Shown here piece after piece: positions 26,712-35,775 of a DNA stretch of 64,000 nucleotides. The notes beneath the pieces are model-generated. The model saw nothing but the letters and a program-made list of their open reading frames with translations. It had not been told where the DNA came from and made no database searches. Source of the DNA: CAWUEX02 sp963921305. GTDB taxonomy: Bacteria > Pseudomonadota > Alphaproteobacteria > Rhodospirillales > Rhodospirillaceae. Numbering within the stretch: the stretch's first letter is position 1; every line of letters begins with the position of its first letter. Made by a program: the position numbers and the translations under genes. Location of the stretch: assembly GCA_963921305.4 (NCBI GenBank), contig CAWUEX030000002.1:1488001-1552000 (forward strand). The letters are read 5' to 3'.

Positions 26712-27527
26712 CTAGTCCTCCGAGAGATGCTTGAGGAACATACGGTCGCAATACTCTTGAGCGTCCAGCACCGATTTGTCTTGAATCAGCTGCAATTGAT
26801 GCAGCAGAAACATCAAGACGATGCTGATCAACAGCGCCACCAGGGTTGAATTGAACGCGACGCCCAGACTGGCGGTCATCCCGGCGATGTCGCCCTCCAG
26901 CGCGATATGGGCCTGTGACAACGCATCGCCAATGCCGCGTACGGTGCCGATAAAACCCACCGATGGAATGGCCCAAATGATGTAGCGCACCATCGACAAT
27001 TCAGCCTCGAGCCGCACGCTCACGTTCTCGGTGTACTCGGCGACGGCGTCCGAGGCGTTTTGAATGCTGCCTGTTGCGACGAACCGCTGCAGGCCGGCGA
27101 TCAGTGACTGGATCACCACCGCGTCCAGGGCCGGACGGCCCAAGTCCCACAACCGTTGCAGCGCGATCCGGGCGGTGGCTTGGTTGAGTTCCGGTGTCTC
27201 CTGACGTTCGATCAAGTCAACGTCCAGGTAGTGGCGGTGCTTCAGTGAGTCGAGAATTTTGCGCGCGATGATACAGATCGCCCACAGCATCAGGATCAGA
27301 CAGATCTCCTGCTCATAATCTTTAAGGATAATGAAAATCGTCCGCTCGGGTGCCTGATTGACCGCTGCAGCGTTGGCAACTTGCAGCGCCGCAATCGGAC
27401 GGATCGACAGCAAGTATAGAGTATGCACGAACAGGATCGATCCCAGCAGGGCGCCGACCTGAAACAGCAAATCGGTTTTGGGGCTGGTGTCTGCGACAGT
27501 CGCGTAGGTGGTTTGGTTTTCAGCCAT
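26712..27527 (-). CDS. MotA/TolQ/ExbB-family proton channel protein
   Basis: 271 residues; the start at 27527 is favoured by AGAGG 5 nt upstream. Three to four transmembrane helices are visible. The diagnostic motif lies in the third: YIIWAIPSVGFIGTVRGIG followed by LGVAFNSTLVALLISIVLMFLLH, matching the conserved G-L-x-G-T-V and the downstream Thr/Ser-lined helix of ExbB/TolQ/MotA. Members form pentamers that use the proton gradient to move a partner dimer. The partners here are most likely the two VWA proteins encoded immediately downstream, not TolR or ExbD, since none is nearby. Confidence 0.88.
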   Translation of the reverse strand: MAENQTTYATVADTSPKTDLLFQVGALLGSILFVHTLYLLSIRPIAALQVANAAAVNQAPERTIFIILKDYEQEICLILMLWAICIIARKILDSLKHRHYLDVDLIERQETPELNQATARIALQRLWDLGRPALDAVVIQSLIAGLQRFVATGSIQNASDAVAEYTENVSVRLEAELSMVRYIIWAIPSVGFIGTVRGIGDALSQAHIALEGDIAGMTASLGVAFNSTLVALLISIVLMFLLHQLQLIQDKSVLDAQEYCDRMFLKHLSED

Positions 27528-27550
27528 AGCGGCCTCTCTCGTCTGGGGCG

Positions 27551-27820
27551 TCAAATGTCGGTGGGAAAAGACACCGCGTTGTCGGTGGAGATCTCTACGG
27601 AGGGATCGAAAGACTCAAACGCCTCTCTGTCCCGCGCGGGTTCTGTGGGGGACGGCGCGCGATTCGAATCCGGACGCGCCGTGTCCCCGGATGGCGTCTG
27701 TTGGGCCGGGTCTACTGTCTGTTGTTGTGCCGGTGATTGCGGCTGTTGTGCCAAGGCAGCAGACACCAGCGCCGCCAACGCAGCCGCTAACAGCGCAATA
27801 CCAAGTGTCTTATTCGCCAT
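27551..27820 (-). CDS. Small secreted Gln/Pro-rich protein
   Basis: 89 residues. A clear Sec signal peptide (ALLAAALAALVSAALAQ) is followed by a low-complexity Gln/Pro/Ala/Thr linker and a short acidic tail. The gene overlaps the end of the PEGA/FGE-like gene by 11 bp and precedes the channel gene by 23 bp, so it belongs to the same operon. No family is recognised. It may be a flexible periplasmic subunit or linker of the complex. Confidence 0.7.
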   Translation of the reverse strand: MANKTLGIALLAAALAALVSAALAQQPQSPAQQQTVDPAQQTPSGDTARPDSNRAPSPTEPARDREAFESFDPSVEISTDNAVSFPTDI

Positions 27821-29888
27821 CGCGGGCCCCCAGCCACCGCGCCACGCGGAACCCCACGTCGTCGCTGCCGCCGGTCCCTGGCTCCCGGTAGGTCAGCCTC
27901 AACTCGGTCAGCGACGACGACCGCCAGCTCGATCCTCTGATGACATGCTGTTGCCCAGACGCCGGGCCCAGGCGGTCGATCTCGATGTCCGGGCGGGACA
28001 ACGATGCGATTTCATATACATCGTGGGTCCATTCGCTGACGTTTCCGGCCAGATCATGGAGCCCTGCCCTGCTGGCGGGATAGCGCCCAACCGGTGCGAC
28101 GGAGGCCACGCCGTCTTCGTAGTTGGGGATGACCGTATTGACGACGCCGATGGCGCTCTGATCGGCGAAGTTGCCGGACTCCGGTGGGATCGGCATGTCC
28201 TGTCCCCAGGAGAACCGCATGGGCCGCTGGCGCAGACCGCCGTCGTAGCGGGCTACCCAAGCCCACTCGGCCTCGGTGGGGAGGCGGTAGCCGTTGGCGT
28301 CGACATCGAAACCCTGATAGGCGCTACCAACAAAGCGATACACGGGCCGTAGTCCGTCCAGGGCACTCAGCCAATTGCAGAACTGCGCGGCCTGCAGCCA
28401 GGACATATTGGCGGCCGCATCGCCCGTTGCGCCATTGGCCGGCGCAGTGCCCCGTCCATTCAAAAAGGCGTTAAACGCCGTCGCCGTCACCTCCTTGGTC
28501 GCCATATAGAAGTGGCGTGTGATCCTTACGTCGCGCTCGACTTCGTTCGCCCGCTGTCCGGGGTCGCTGCGCGGCGCGCCCATGGTCAACGCGCCCGGTT
28601 GAATCAGCACCAGAATTTGCCCATCGGCGCTGATCACGGTCGGCTTGGCGTCGCGGATCATCGCTTCGCGCAGCGTATACAGGGTTTCGTTGACGGTCTT
28701 TTTGATGTTGGGGTCGGGCGTCACGTCCGCCGACACACTGCGGTAGCCGTCGCGCTTCAGTTCGATCAGATGTTTGGTCGACGGCAGCGACACGTCCATC
28801 GGTGTCTGTCCGCGCGGTTCGCCATCGATGAACACATCCGCAGGTGGCGAAGACCGGATTTCCACCATGCCGGTGCGCGCCGACAGGTCGATGTTCAGAG
28901 AACGCGTACTGCCGGCGGTGACCCGCACCGTGCGGCGTGCGGTCTCGTATCCCGGGCTGGTGACTGAAATCGTGTGGTCCACATCAGGCGAGAGGTTGAG
29001 CCGCGCCGGGCTCGACCCGCGGAATTCGCCCCCGACAAGAATGGTCGCATTTGCAGGTGTGGTGGTCAGCGACACCACGCCCGGATTGCGGCTTAACTTC
29101 ACCAAGCCCAGCTCGGGCAGGCGGTTCAGCGAAACGTTGATCAGCCGTTGTTCCGTGACATACCCGTCGAGCTCGAAGCGCAGCTCACGGCGCCCCTCCA
29201 GCAGGTCGACCTGCACCGGTGTGGTGTTGATGAAGGTGTTGTCAACAAACACACGCGCGCCTGATGGCTCGGACGACAGCAAAAGTTTTTGAGTGGCCGG
29301 TTCCAGCGTGACATTGAGTACGATCTCATCGCCGCCGCCATCCACACTAAATGTCTCCGTGTAGTCCAGATGCGTTGGTTCTTTGACCGACAGTTCATAG
29401 GTGCCCGGTCCCATGCGGACCGCGGCCTCCCGCCCGGTGCCTATGAGTGTGCCGTCGATGAAAATCTCCGCGTCCTCAAGGCGCTGGGTCAGGCGCACGC
29501 GTACCACATCAGGTAACGGATCGAGGGTGACCTCCAGCGTCGTCCCGCCGGCCAGCGCTGTCGCCGTCACGGTCTTGGGTTCATACCGCGGCGCCGTAAA
29601 CGCGAGGGAGATTTCACCGGGAAGAACGATGACCCGGCGCCCGGTGACAAACCCTAGACCCTCGGTCAGGCGCATCTCTGCGGTCACATCGGCGTCCTCT
29701 GGTAAAATGCGCACCTGTACGCCCGAGCCGAACAGCAGATAGGCCGCGCCACCCATAATGAACAGCGCCGCAACCGCCAATACGGCGATGATGCGGGTTG
29801 CAGTTTGCCGCCGGGCCGCATCAATACGGGCCGCCAGGTCGGGGCCCGCTGGTGCGGTATCTTCGGTGGACGGCTGTTCAGAATTCAT
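27810..29888 (-). CDS. Membrane-anchored protein with PEGA repeats and a C-terminal FGE/SUMF1-like domain
   Basis: 692 residues. A short cytoplasmic N terminus and one membrane helix (about 32-53) are followed by at least four PEGA beta-modules; visible examples contain EIFIDGTLIGTG, ARVFVDNTFINTT, ATILVGGEFRGSS and ADVFIDGEPRGQT, each ending in a strand such as GYETARRTV. The C terminus (from about 430) is a formylglycine-generating-enzyme fold: GYRLPTEAEWAWVAR, HDLAGNVSEWTHD, VIRGSSW, VGFRVAR. The catalytic Cys pair of true FGE is absent (Ser and Leu in the region after VIRG), so it is probably a binding domain, not an oxidase. Its stop overlaps the next gene by 11 bp. Confidence 0.88.
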   Translation of the reverse strand: MNSEQPSTEDTAPAGPDLAARIDAARRQTATRIIAVLAVAALFIMGGAAYLLFGSGVQVRILPEDADVTAEMRLTEGLGFVTGRRVIVLPGEISLAFTAPRYEPKTVTATALAGGTTLEVTLDPLPDVVRVRLTQRLEDAEIFIDGTLIGTGREAAVRMGPGTYELSVKEPTHLDYTETFSVDGGGDEIVLNVTLEPATQKLLLSSEPSGARVFVDNTFINTTPVQVDLLEGRRELRFELDGYVTEQRLINVSLNRLPELGLVKLSRNPGVVSLTTTPANATILVGGEFRGSSPARLNLSPDVDHTISVTSPGYETARRTVRVTAGSTRSLNIDLSARTGMVEIRSSPPADVFIDGEPRGQTPMDVSLPSTKHLIELKRDGYRSVSADVTPDPNIKKTVNETLYTLREAMIRDAKPTVISADGQILVLIQPGALTMGAPRSDPGQRANEVERDVRITRHFYMATKEVTATAFNAFLNGRGTAPANGATGDAAANMSWLQAAQFCNWLSALDGLRPVYRFVGSAYQGFDVDANGYRLPTEAEWAWVARYDGGLRQRPMRFSWGQDMPIPPESGNFADQSAIGVVNTVIPNYEDGVASVAPVGRYPASRAGLHDLAGNVSEWTHDVYEIASLSRPDIEIDRLGPASGQQHVIRGSSWRSSSLTELRLTYREPGTGGSDDVGFRVARWLGARDGE

Positions 29889-31347
29889 CGCGGCAAATCA
29901 CGGTCAGAGTTATCGGGTCGCTGCCCGGCAGCACGTCAAAATCTTGGCGCACGTCCCGGAAACCTGCACGCGCGCCGGTGACGACGTAAGATCCCGGCAA
30001 CACGTCCAGTATCCTTTCGTCAAACTGGCCGATCTCGCCGACGCGTTGGATCGACACATTGGTGCGGCCGTCGGAAACAAGGGTCAGGCGCACAGGCGTT
30101 TGCATGTTCTCCATCAGCCCTTCGAGCTGCGTGGCTTTCGCGCTCAGCCTTGGCCAGGTACCGGTGTAGGTGCGGGCATCGGCCAAAACGTTTTCGGCAA
30201 ACTGAAAGACCGCCGTACTGCTCATGCGAAACGGCCGCGCAATCAGATCGTCCATCTGCGCTTCCAGCTCCAGCAAACGATCCAAAGTGGCCTTGCCGTC
30301 GATGGCTGCTTGTACGGTCCCGTCGAGGTCGAGCGCTTGGGCATACAACGCGCGGCTCGCTTCCCACATCTCGCGCTCCGCCAAGTCGTCGGCGTTGGTG
30401 ATCAGACGGTCCAGCGACTGGCTGCGCACCAGAGTGTCCGCCTGCTGTATCCCTTGTGTCGCTTCGGCTGAGCCGGGGCGGAGGGCCAGAGCCTGGGTAA
30501 AGGCGTCTCGCGCCCGCGCGCCGTCCCCTTGTTCCAGCGCCTGAAATCCGATCGACAATCGCCCACGGTAGTTGTTGTTACGGATGTCTGCGACCACGCT
30601 TTGCAGCGCGTCGTTGATCTTCGCATTCCCCGGGTCCCGCGCAGCGGCTTGCTCAAGGAGGGACCGGGCGTCATCCAAGCGCGCCTCTGACCGGGCGACG
30701 AGGCCCTGGTAGTACAGGTCCAATGTCTCACCTTGCGCCTGAGCACGCTCCAGACCTGTCTGTGCCCGGTCAGACCGGGGATCGATCGCCAGCGCTTGTT
30801 CAAACGCGGCGACCGCGTCGTCTGTGGCCTCATTGTCGAGCGCGGTCCATCCCTGCTGAAGTGAGTCGTCGAATTTTTCGCGCCCGGTTTGCTCGACCTG
30901 CTTAAACTGTGTCAAAGCGTCAGAGAACTGTGCCTCCGCCTCAATAAAGGCGTTGTCCTGAAACAGTTGGGCGGCAGAGGCGAAGTCCGACACGGCTTGC
31001 GCGAAGGGTAAGGTCGCCCACTCTGCTGCATTCCGTTCATTTAAGTCTTCCGCGAGTTCGGAGGCCTCAGACCACGTCATCAGGGCTTTTCTCCGGGCCA
31101 CGCATTCCGGCGCTTGCGACCTGGGATCAGCGCAGGTCTCTCCTGAGTCTGAGGCGCGATCCGGCTGCTGGGCGGGGGTGGCAGATGAAGCCGTCGCCGT
31201 TTCCTGGACAGGCTCATTCTGCGTGTCCTCCGTCAGCAGGTTGAGCACGCTGAACCATGCGACGAATAGTGTTGCAGCCGCGATCGACCCGATAACAATC
31301 GTCAGCCGGCGCTGTCTGCGCGCTTCTTTCGCCTGTTCGAAATCCAA
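29878..31347 (-). CDS. Membrane-anchored TPR protein with PEGA-like tail
   Basis: 489 residues. The best start is a TTG at 31347 with AAGG about 10 nt upstream; no ATG lies before the membrane helix. One transmembrane helix (about 16-38) is followed by a Gln/Ser-rich linker, then repeated 34-residue helical pairs (for example AVAAFEQALAIDPRSDRAQTG, and later GARARDAFTQALALRPGSAE) that are tetratricopeptide repeats. The last ~75 residues are beta-rich and end like a PEGA module (VLPGSYVVTGARAGF). It should scaffold periplasmic partners. It overlaps the PEGA/FGE gene by 11 bp. Confidence 0.83.
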   Translation of the reverse strand: MDFEQAKEARRQRRLTIVIGSIAAATLFVAWFSVLNLLTEDTQNEPVQETATASSATPAQQPDRASDSGETCADPRSQAPECVARRKALMTWSEASELAEDLNERNAAEWATLPFAQAVSDFASAAQLFQDNAFIEAEAQFSDALTQFKQVEQTGREKFDDSLQQGWTALDNEATDDAVAAFEQALAIDPRSDRAQTGLERAQAQGETLDLYYQGLVARSEARLDDARSLLEQAAARDPGNAKINDALQSVVADIRNNNYRGRLSIGFQALEQGDGARARDAFTQALALRPGSAEATQGIQQADTLVRSQSLDRLITNADDLAEREMWEASRALYAQALDLDGTVQAAIDGKATLDRLLELEAQMDDLIARPFRMSSTAVFQFAENVLADARTYTGTWPRLSAKATQLEGLMENMQTPVRLTLVSDGRTNVSIQRVGEIGQFDERILDVLPGSYVVTGARAGFRDVRQDFDVLPGSDPITLTVICRDEF

Positions 31348-31395
31348 ACCGATATTGCCTTGGACGTGAGAAAAATCCTGAGAGCGCGGTGGGCC

Positions 31396-32619
31396 TTACA
31401 TCGGCGACTCTGGAGACTCCGGTAAGTTCTCCGCGTCCCAAATCTGAGCCAAAATCCCGCGCCACTGTTGCGTCTGCTCTTCCATGTTGCCGGTCAGGGT
31501 CACGGTCTGATCTTCCATTTCGACCACCCGCGGCGCCATCTCGCCATCGATGGAATTCGCAAGCTCGTCGATCACCGTGGAATGCACTCTGGCTTCCCGG
31601 GAGTCTCTCCAGCTGTCGGCCAACAACGCACCGCCGGCCACACCCGCGCCTAAAACCGCAACATCTTCCACAACACTGTTGTTCTTGCTGTCAGCTGCAA
31701 TCGCGCCGGCGATCAGCAGAATGCCACCCAGCGCTTTCAGCGTCGCGCGGTTGCGGGCTTCGCGCGCCCGGATGACTTCGGCGTTGCTTTGGGTTTGCCA
31801 ATAGCGGTAGCTCTCGCCCATCTCCTCGGCGAATTGGTCATAGCGTTCCTGCAACGTGTCGACGAACATCTGGCCGCGGAATCGGATCGCCTCGACGCGT
31901 TCGAGCATAGGGTCGCCGTCCGCTGGCATGCGCTCCAGCCGCACCCGGCCGCGCCGCACGTCGAGGGCATCGGTAAACGCGTCCGGTGACAGGTTCTGTG
32001 CAAACCGCAGATCGGTAACCGCCCGCACTTCATTCAAGTTCTTATCTCGTTGCCGGTCGAGGCGCTTGGCCAAATCTTCGGCAATCTCGTCATAGACCGG
32101 CTGAAACGGCTCGCTGTCGGCATTGCGGATGCTGCGGTACCACGAGTCGTCAACCTTGTGAGAATAGGTGCGCGTGAACCACTTTTTGCCAGTGGAGTCC
32201 GTCGCGGTAACGCGCACCCGCAGCTGTTCGCCGTCAGAGGCAAGAATCTCGCCTTCGACGAACAGATCCGCAGAGAATTGGGTGTCAGGGGTGACGCGGA
32301 CGGCACCAAACTGCCGGGTGGCGGCTACGGCATCCCGCACCTTCACCGCCATGAAGCGCGCTTCCGCCCGGCGCAGCTCCGGCCATTCCACGTCCGTTGC
32401 ACCGTTTTTGTCATCGGCCAGGCCTTTGTCGAACACCACGATATTCACATCAAGCGGATCGGCGACGGGCATCACCGGTTCGGCGGCACTCACCTGGCGC
32501 ACCGACTCACTTGTCGACATGCTCGGGCCGACTGCCATGCTGCCGGTCCCGCTTGTGGTCTGGCACGCTGCGAGCACCAAAAGCGCGGCGCTGCCGACTA
32601 GAAGCTTGAGATAATCCAT
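31396..32619 (-). CDS. Envelope lipoprotein of the VWA/ExbB cluster
   Basis: 407 residues. The ATG at 32619 has AGGG 8 nt upstream and starts a lipoprotein signal ending LVLAAC. Residues about 55-190 form an alpha/beta domain (VNIVVFDKGLADD, DLFVEGEILASDG, VRVTATDSTGKKWF) that resembles the curli CsgG/TolB-N type fold of outer membrane lipoproteins. A long helical region follows, then a glycine-rich hydrophobic stretch (ALGGILLIAGAIAA ... VLGAGVAGGALLA) that may insert into a membrane, and a charged tail. It is probably the outer-membrane end of the machine. The longer frame upstream overlaps the neighbouring gene and is not used. Confidence 0.78.
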   Translation of the reverse strand: MDYLKLLVGSAALLVLAACQTTSGTGSMAVGPSMSTSESVRQVSAAEPVMPVADPLDVNIVVFDKGLADDKNGATDVEWPELRRAEARFMAVKVRDAVAATRQFGAVRVTPDTQFSADLFVEGEILASDGEQLRVRVTATDSTGKKWFTRTYSHKVDDSWYRSIRNADSEPFQPVYDEIAEDLAKRLDRQRDKNLNEVRAVTDLRFAQNLSPDAFTDALDVRRGRVRLERMPADGDPMLERVEAIRFRGQMFVDTLQERYDQFAEEMGESYRYWQTQSNAEVIRAREARNRATLKALGGILLIAGAIAADSKNNSVVEDVAVLGAGVAGGALLADSWRDSREARVHSTVIDELANSIDGEMAPRVVEMEDQTVTLTGNMEEQTQQWRGILAQIWDAENLPESPESPM

Positions 32620-32677
32620 GATTGCACCCTGAGTTCTTTGTGACTTAAGGGAGAGCCTACCAAGCAGGCTCCATGCG

Positions 32678-33304
32678 TCAATCGGCGTCCGCCGCCGGTG
32701 GCAGTCCTTTGTATTTACGGTAGTCTTCCCAAAGCCGCGCCCGCACATTCGGGTCCGGTTCGGCCAAAGCGGCTTCCCTGATTTGTTGGGCAACGACATC
32801 GTCATCATCGCCGGGCGGGATGTCCTCGGGAATGGCGCCGTTATCCAATGCGGTCTCGCCAATGGGCGGGCCAGTGCGGTCTTGCCGGTCACCCGTGCCT
32901 TGGGGTCCGGTGCGGACGTTGGCGACATCCGTGTCCTGGCTTTGTGGGTCATCGGTCTCTGCAGGGCGGTCGGTGTTTTGCTGCCCAGTGCTGCCGGACT
33001 GGCCGCCGGCTCCAGTGCCCTCCGCGGTGCCGCTCGCAACACTGCCACCACTGCCCGATGCGCCGCCGGATGCAGATGCAGAGAGCGTTTGTAGGCACTC
33101 GTCATGCTGACTGAGCGATGCGTCCAATGCACGTTCCAGGCGCGCCACCCGCTCGGCCGGTGTTTCGACACCCGTGGCCTGTTCCACCTCGATCTCATCC
33201 ACGTCACATACAGGGCCGCCGCCGACCTGCGCCGACGCTGCATACGGCACAGCCAGCACGCACAGGGATGCAAACAGGGCGCCACGAACTTTCAAAGTCT
33301 TCAC
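32678..33304 (-). CDS. Secreted protein with disordered Gly/Ser/Asp linker, first gene of the VWA/ExbB cluster
   Basis: 208 residues. The start is a GTG at 33304, decided by GGAGG exactly 7 nt upstream; a TTG further up would place the site inside the gene. A Sec signal peptide (FASLCVLAVPYAASA) is followed by a short heptad region with two Cys (VCDVDEIEV and HDECLQTL), a long Gly/Ser/Thr then Asp/Gln-rich disordered linker, and a C-terminal helix (VRARLWEDYRKYKGL). No family recognised. The layout suggests a flexible periplasmic spacer. Confidence 0.72.
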   Translation of the reverse strand: MKTLKVRGALFASLCVLAVPYAASAQVGGGPVCDVDEIEVEQATGVETPAERVARLERALDASLSQHDECLQTLSASASGGASGSGGSVASGTAEGTGAGGQSGSTGQQNTDRPAETDDPQSQDTDVANVRTGPQGTGDRQDRTGPPIGETALDNGAIPEDIPPGDDDDVVAQQIREAALAEPDPNVRARLWEDYRKYKGLPPAADAD

Positions 33305-33418
33305 AGAAGGTCCTCCCGCCAATTCAGGCCTGCCTTCGAAGTCTCATTGAGAGTAGCAAATATGGCCGGAAGATGGCCAAAACCTGGTCTGAACCCGGGC
33401 TTTCACTGTCCTGTGATG

Positions 33419-34246
33419 TCAGGCTGTCGATTCGCGCTGAATCAGGGTTTGCTCGGACAGCGCGAACGAGGTCGGGTTGTCGACGTCGATGGGTCCGAAC
33501 GGGTAGGGCAGGTCAACCGCTGTGGCCGTGATGCCGAGGTTGCGGGCGATGCGGCCAATCAATTCATCCAGGGTCGCCGCCTTAAGTTTGTACAAGATGA
33601 ACGGCATGATCCCGAACGCCTTGAGAATGCGCAGGTGCTTCTTGCCGAACTGACCGCCGCCTTCAAAAATGTGCGCCGTAATAAGTGACGCCTCGTTGCG
33701 CAAGCCAAACAGATTGCACGCCGACCAACCGCCGTCCTTGATGCGATGGTAGGCCAAGCCCGACTCCGGGAACATTTGCTGCACCACAGCCTCCGAGGTG
33801 AAGCCTACGGCAGCGTCTTGGGGCGCGCCGAGAAACGCTTCGACAAAGTCGCGGATCAGCTCTGGTGTGTGAAGCGCGTTGTCTGCCGTGGTGATCACCA
33901 GCGGCAACGGACTATCCAAGTGCTCGACCGCGGCCAGCACGCTGCCCGCCAAATTTCCGCGGCTCGGGGTGATTACCACATCGCCGGAGTCGATCCATGT
34001 TGCGATCTGCGGCACCTGGCGCACGATCGCTTCATCCTCTATGGAGATCGCGACTGTCTCGAAACAGCCGCTATCGAGCATGGTGCCGACGACCCGTTCC
34101 AGCATCACCGTGCCGGCGATTTCGACCAGGCACTTGTGACTCTTGTTCTGCAGCTGTGCGACGGAATCCGTCGGGCCACGCCGGCTCGCCGCCATCACCA
34201 AACCCGTCAAATGGGGTGCGGTGACTTTCGGCTTCTCTGCCGTCAT
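33419..34246 (-). CDS. MobA-like nucleotidyltransferase
   Basis: 275 residues. The N terminus LTGLVMAASRRGPTDSVA, then KCLVEIAGTVMLERVV, and PLVITTADNALHTPELI match the NTP_transf_3 fold: nucleotide-binding loop, Lys, and metal-binding Asp in the TTADN strand. Such enzymes activate a sugar or alditol phosphate, or place a nucleotide on molybdopterin. No molybdenum gene is nearby, so sugar- or phospholipid-headgroup activation is more likely. The ATG overlaps the stop of the MmgE/PrpD gene by 4 bp, which ties the two together. Confidence 0.75.
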   Translation of the reverse strand: MTAEKPKVTAPHLTGLVMAASRRGPTDSVAQLQNKSHKCLVEIAGTVMLERVVGTMLDSGCFETVAISIEDEAIVRQVPQIATWIDSGDVVITPSRGNLAGSVLAAVEHLDSPLPLVITTADNALHTPELIRDFVEAFLGAPQDAAVGFTSEAVVQQMFPESGLAYHRIKDGGWSACNLFGLRNEASLITAHIFEGGGQFGKKHLRILKAFGIMPFILYKLKAATLDELIGRIARNLGITATAVDLPYPFGPIDVDNPTSFALSEQTLIQRESTA

Positions 34247-35670
34247 TCAGCCGTCTCGGCGAAGGGAACGCGCAGCGGTATCATGAGGTCTCCGATGGAC
34301 GTCAGTTGATCCAGGCTGTTGAGCGCGGTTTTCACCGGCTCACACTGAGAAGACGTCATCAGGCCGTCCACACATCCATCGAACTTCATCCAATACTGCT
34401 CATCGCTGAACGGGGCCGCGATGCTGCCGAGCGGCATGTCGAGGCCTTTCTCGACCACGTCACCGGATGTCAGGTGGACTTCAACCACTGTGGTGACTTC
34501 GCCTTCCAGCTTGTCGATGGGGTCGAGCTCCACCTTGCGGTAAATCGCGCGGACGTTCGGGCGCATCACCGCGTCCGGTGTGAAATCACCCAGAGTGCAG
34601 TTACCGGTCGCCAAGATTGTCGCCAGCGCATACTGCATTGAAAACTTCGCTTCCATCGGATCTTGCGGATCGTGATGCATCAGATTGTTCAAATGCACTT
34701 TGGGGGCATGAACGATCATCTTAGTGACGTCGTCTGGACCGAAACCATGCTCTTCCTTTAGCAGCGACAAGCAGTCCATCGCCCGGTGCGCACTGCCGCA
34801 ATTCGGGAAGCGCTTCACGCGGAAGCCATACTCGGTAATATGTAGGGGCGTGCCGACGTTTTCGGTTTCAAAGCGCAGGTTCTGGCCGTGATCGAAATGG
34901 GTCAGGGAATCCCGTTGTTCTTCGTAATCCGGCCCAACCCACAGCCGGTTCGCGCCTGTGGGGCTATCGAGGGTCGTCATGCTGGCGGCGACACCCGACC
35001 GCGCCATTGAGGCTGCCACCACGCCGGCCTTGGCCGCCAGGCCCGCATGCACCGGTTTGGCCATGGTGCCGAACTGGGCCATGAAGCCGGCGGCCATGCT
35101 GGTTGATAAAGAGATCGCGTAGGCGGCGCGCTTGGCATCCAGTTTCAACAGCCGCGCACAGGCTGCTGCCGCCCCGACCGCACCTACGGTTGCGGTCGCG
35201 TGCCAGCCACGGTTGCGGTGTAGAGGATTCACGCCCTGACCGACCCGGCCCATGATCTGCAGCCCGACGATATAGGCGTCGATACACGCCCAGCCCGAGG
35301 CTTTCTCTTGTTCGGCCAGGGCCAGAATCGCCGGGGTGAGGACCGTTGTTGCGTGGGCTTTCGGCGGGTCAAAGTTGTCGTCGAAATCGAGCGCGTGTCC
35401 GGCGGTGCCGTTGAGCAGGGCCGCCCACGGGGCGCTCAAGGTTTTGGACTGTCCGATCACCGTGCACGGTCCGTCGCCCCAGTCTTTCACCGCACCGAAC
35501 ACGCCCAGGGTGGACTCGTCCACCGCGCCCGGCACAGTCACGCCGATCTGGTCGATGTACTCCCGTTTGGCCGAGTGCACGGCCTCGTCGGGCCAGTCGT
35601 CCGGAGTCTCGGCCACCCACTGCCCGAAGGCTTCGGTGGGTGTGAGGTCCTGCCAGTTTCTTCCACGCAT
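34243..35670 (-). CDS. MmgE/PrpD family protein
   Basis: 475 residues from the ATG at 35670 (start of MRGRNWQDLTPTEAF); a longer frame would enter the divergent promoter. Motifs typical of the 2-methylcitrate dehydratase / MmgE superfamily are NGTAGHALDFDDNF, KAHATTVLTPA, GWHATATVGAVGAAAA and FPNCGSAHRAMD. Characterised members dehydrate tricarboxylic acids or decarboxylate itaconate-like acids. The neighbouring enolase-superfamily enzyme and acyl-CoA ligases fit acid catabolism, but the substrate cannot be read. Confidence 0.88.
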   Translation of the reverse strand: MRGRNWQDLTPTEAFGQWVAETPDDWPDEAVHSAKREYIDQIGVTVPGAVDESTLGVFGAVKDWGDGPCTVIGQSKTLSAPWAALLNGTAGHALDFDDNFDPPKAHATTVLTPAILALAEQEKASGWACIDAYIVGLQIMGRVGQGVNPLHRNRGWHATATVGAVGAAAACARLLKLDAKRAAYAISLSTSMAAGFMAQFGTMAKPVHAGLAAKAGVVAASMARSGVAASMTTLDSPTGANRLWVGPDYEEQRDSLTHFDHGQNLRFETENVGTPLHITEYGFRVKRFPNCGSAHRAMDCLSLLKEEHGFGPDDVTKMIVHAPKVHLNNLMHHDPQDPMEAKFSMQYALATILATGNCTLGDFTPDAVMRPNVRAIYRKVELDPIDKLEGEVTTVVEVHLTSGDVVEKGLDMPLGSIAAPFSDEQYWMKFDGCVDGLMTSSQCEPVKTALNSLDQLTSIGDLMIPLRVPFAETAE

Positions 35671-35775
35671 GCGGCCATTTCCCCAATAGGCGTCCCGGTG
35701 TAAGAACGCATGTGCCTCAGGCGACGGCGGAATGCAAGGGCGCCCGCTGCTCCCGGGCCATGATCGGGAGACGTC

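Noticed and set aside
24619..27527. Zorya-type phage defence reading of the ExbB/VWA genes
   Set aside because: Zorya also uses MotA/MotB-like proteins, but helicase or nuclease partners (ZorC, ZorD, ZorE) are absent and the neighbours are envelope proteins.
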